Below, in pieces: positions 62,864 to 64,000 of a stretch of DNA of 64,000 bases. The DNA is taken from contig NW_019211456.1 in the NCBI RefSeq assembly GCF_002443255.2, positions 44,890,791-44,954,790 of the forward strand. Direction: 5' to 3'. Made by a program: the position numbers and the translations under genes. The notes under the pieces are model-generated. The model had not been told where the DNA came from and did no database searches. It saw only the letters and a list, made by a program, of their open reading frames with translations. This stretch comes from Varroa destructor. Its lineage: Eukaryota; Arthropoda; Arachnida; Mesostigmata; Varroidae. Position 1 is the stretch's first letter, and the number at the start of each line of letters is the position of its first letter.

Positions 62864-64000
62864 ATTTACCTTAATTGTCGTAGCGAATGAAAATAGGTAT
62901 TTTCCTGCAGCAGGCTCCACTACAAATATGATAGAAGAGGATAATACCTAACCCCACATAAATCTGTTAGCAAGGGCATTTAAACAGGATCTATATTCCT
63001 ACAGCATCTATTGCGCTATCATATGAACTATTTTCGTCAACCAGTAACACTCTAAAGCTAGCTTCAATTTCGTCTCGTTCTGCGGAACGTATTGATACGT
63101 TCTGCCTGTAGTTAAAGCAGTTATAACACTAACTGGAAAGTTATAGGCTGGCGATAGTCAGTAGCGTTGCTTTTTATCTGAAAGGACAAGACATTACACA
63201 CAGTATTGAAAACACTAGTTTAAGTTCTAATATGTTGTGCTTTCATCGAGTAGTTTCTAGAAACTACACATGCGGCGGCCATATACAGGAAAAATATTAT
63301 CTCACTTCACGAGTAATACTTACACGTCTACATGGCCCACCAGTCCATTTAGGAACCCCTTTAACTTCGTTTAATGGATACCCGGATATTGCAGCTCGCT
63401 TAGAGGGCAAAGCCTGGCCTTCCTAGGACGTTCATGCCAGTAAAGCGATAAGGTTAGAACGTGCAAGCGTGTTCAACGGGGCGTTCCATGCGCCGCATAG
63501 CTAGATATTTTATTTCCGTTAGGTGTAGCAAAGGGTGGGTTCGCTTGAGAATAGCTGTCTTCTGTATCTTCGAGATGCTTGTTATGCAGAGAACGCTTTT
63601 GTAAGGACGAAGTAAATCGAGCCTTATTGCACAGCTAACTAGAATTTCACTTAGACAAGGACAACCATGAACGTTTAGCCTTTAGCTTGTTTCATTGAAT
63701 TACTAATGGATAGGCTTTAAACAATATATGGCAAGTAGTGCCATGAAGTGGTTTTTTTTGCTTAAACTTGGAAACTTTACAATTAGCTCATATTATTGTT
63801 GTCTAGTTTTTCATTTTTGCCTTGCAACTTAAATGGAAGCAATTAATAGCCCTGGACGATTAGCATAGTTCTAGTACGTTTTTAGTATGGTTGTGTTGTT
63901 TTTGAATTAAGCGGGCTTCTCTGTGGTTGTCGTCTACGCGTTTTGAATAAGTGTGACATGTCTTGCATGGACAAAGAGCAATTTCGCATGGTGCTACGTA

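Larger units (their letters stand above)
61643..64000. other. No recognisable gene
   Basis: AT-rich; AAT array at 62847. A 64-codon frame at 63232-63426 has no supporting signal. Confidence 0.5.

Overview
This window reads as nuclear DNA of an animal, most likely an arthropod. It has no operons, no dense or long open frames and no rRNA or tRNA gene that I can recognise. It is AT-rich, full of microsatellites and homopolymer tracts, and carries old transposon fossils, including a mariner-like transposase of the type found in animals. I cannot name the species. The longest open frames (about 150 to 180 codons) are unremarkable for 64 kb of six-frame translation, and most lack an early ATG, so nothing here is a complete intact gene that I can assert.

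Layout. 1-7.7 kb: mostly featureless, with one weak exon-like stretch on the minus strand (2.8-3.0 kb). 7.7-8.5 kb: a badly decayed mariner-like transposase, the best supported protein homology in the window. 8.5-28.8 kb: non-coding, with a candidate first exon on the minus strand (12.9-13.2 kb), a G-quadruplex motif (17.85 kb), a 61-nt hairpin (19.92 kb) and a 21-A tract (26.87 kb). 28.8-29.2 kb: a frameshifted non-LTR retrotransposon endonuclease remnant on the minus strand. 31.3-33.1 kb: a GC-richer island with several exon-like open frames, ending at a consensus 5' splice site; a matching-phase acceptor lies at 36.13 kb. 39.6-39.8 kb: a second endonuclease fossil on the plus strand. 40.6 kb: a near-perfect 45-nt palindrome. 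47.3-47.7 kb: a 373-nt ACT/TAC microsatellite. 48.8-49.1 kb: a candidate terminal exon on the minus strand. 56.9 kb: a short reverse-transcriptase-like motif. 61.1-61.6 kb: a candidate two-exon small gene on the plus strand with compatible intron phases and a downstream AATAAA.

Working together. No pathway or system can be read here. The coherent picture is intergenic or intronic sequence littered with dead class II and non-LTR elements, with isolated GC-richer islands that may be exons of genes I do not recognise. All exon calls rest on splice-site look and frame continuity, not on homology, and are given low confidence.
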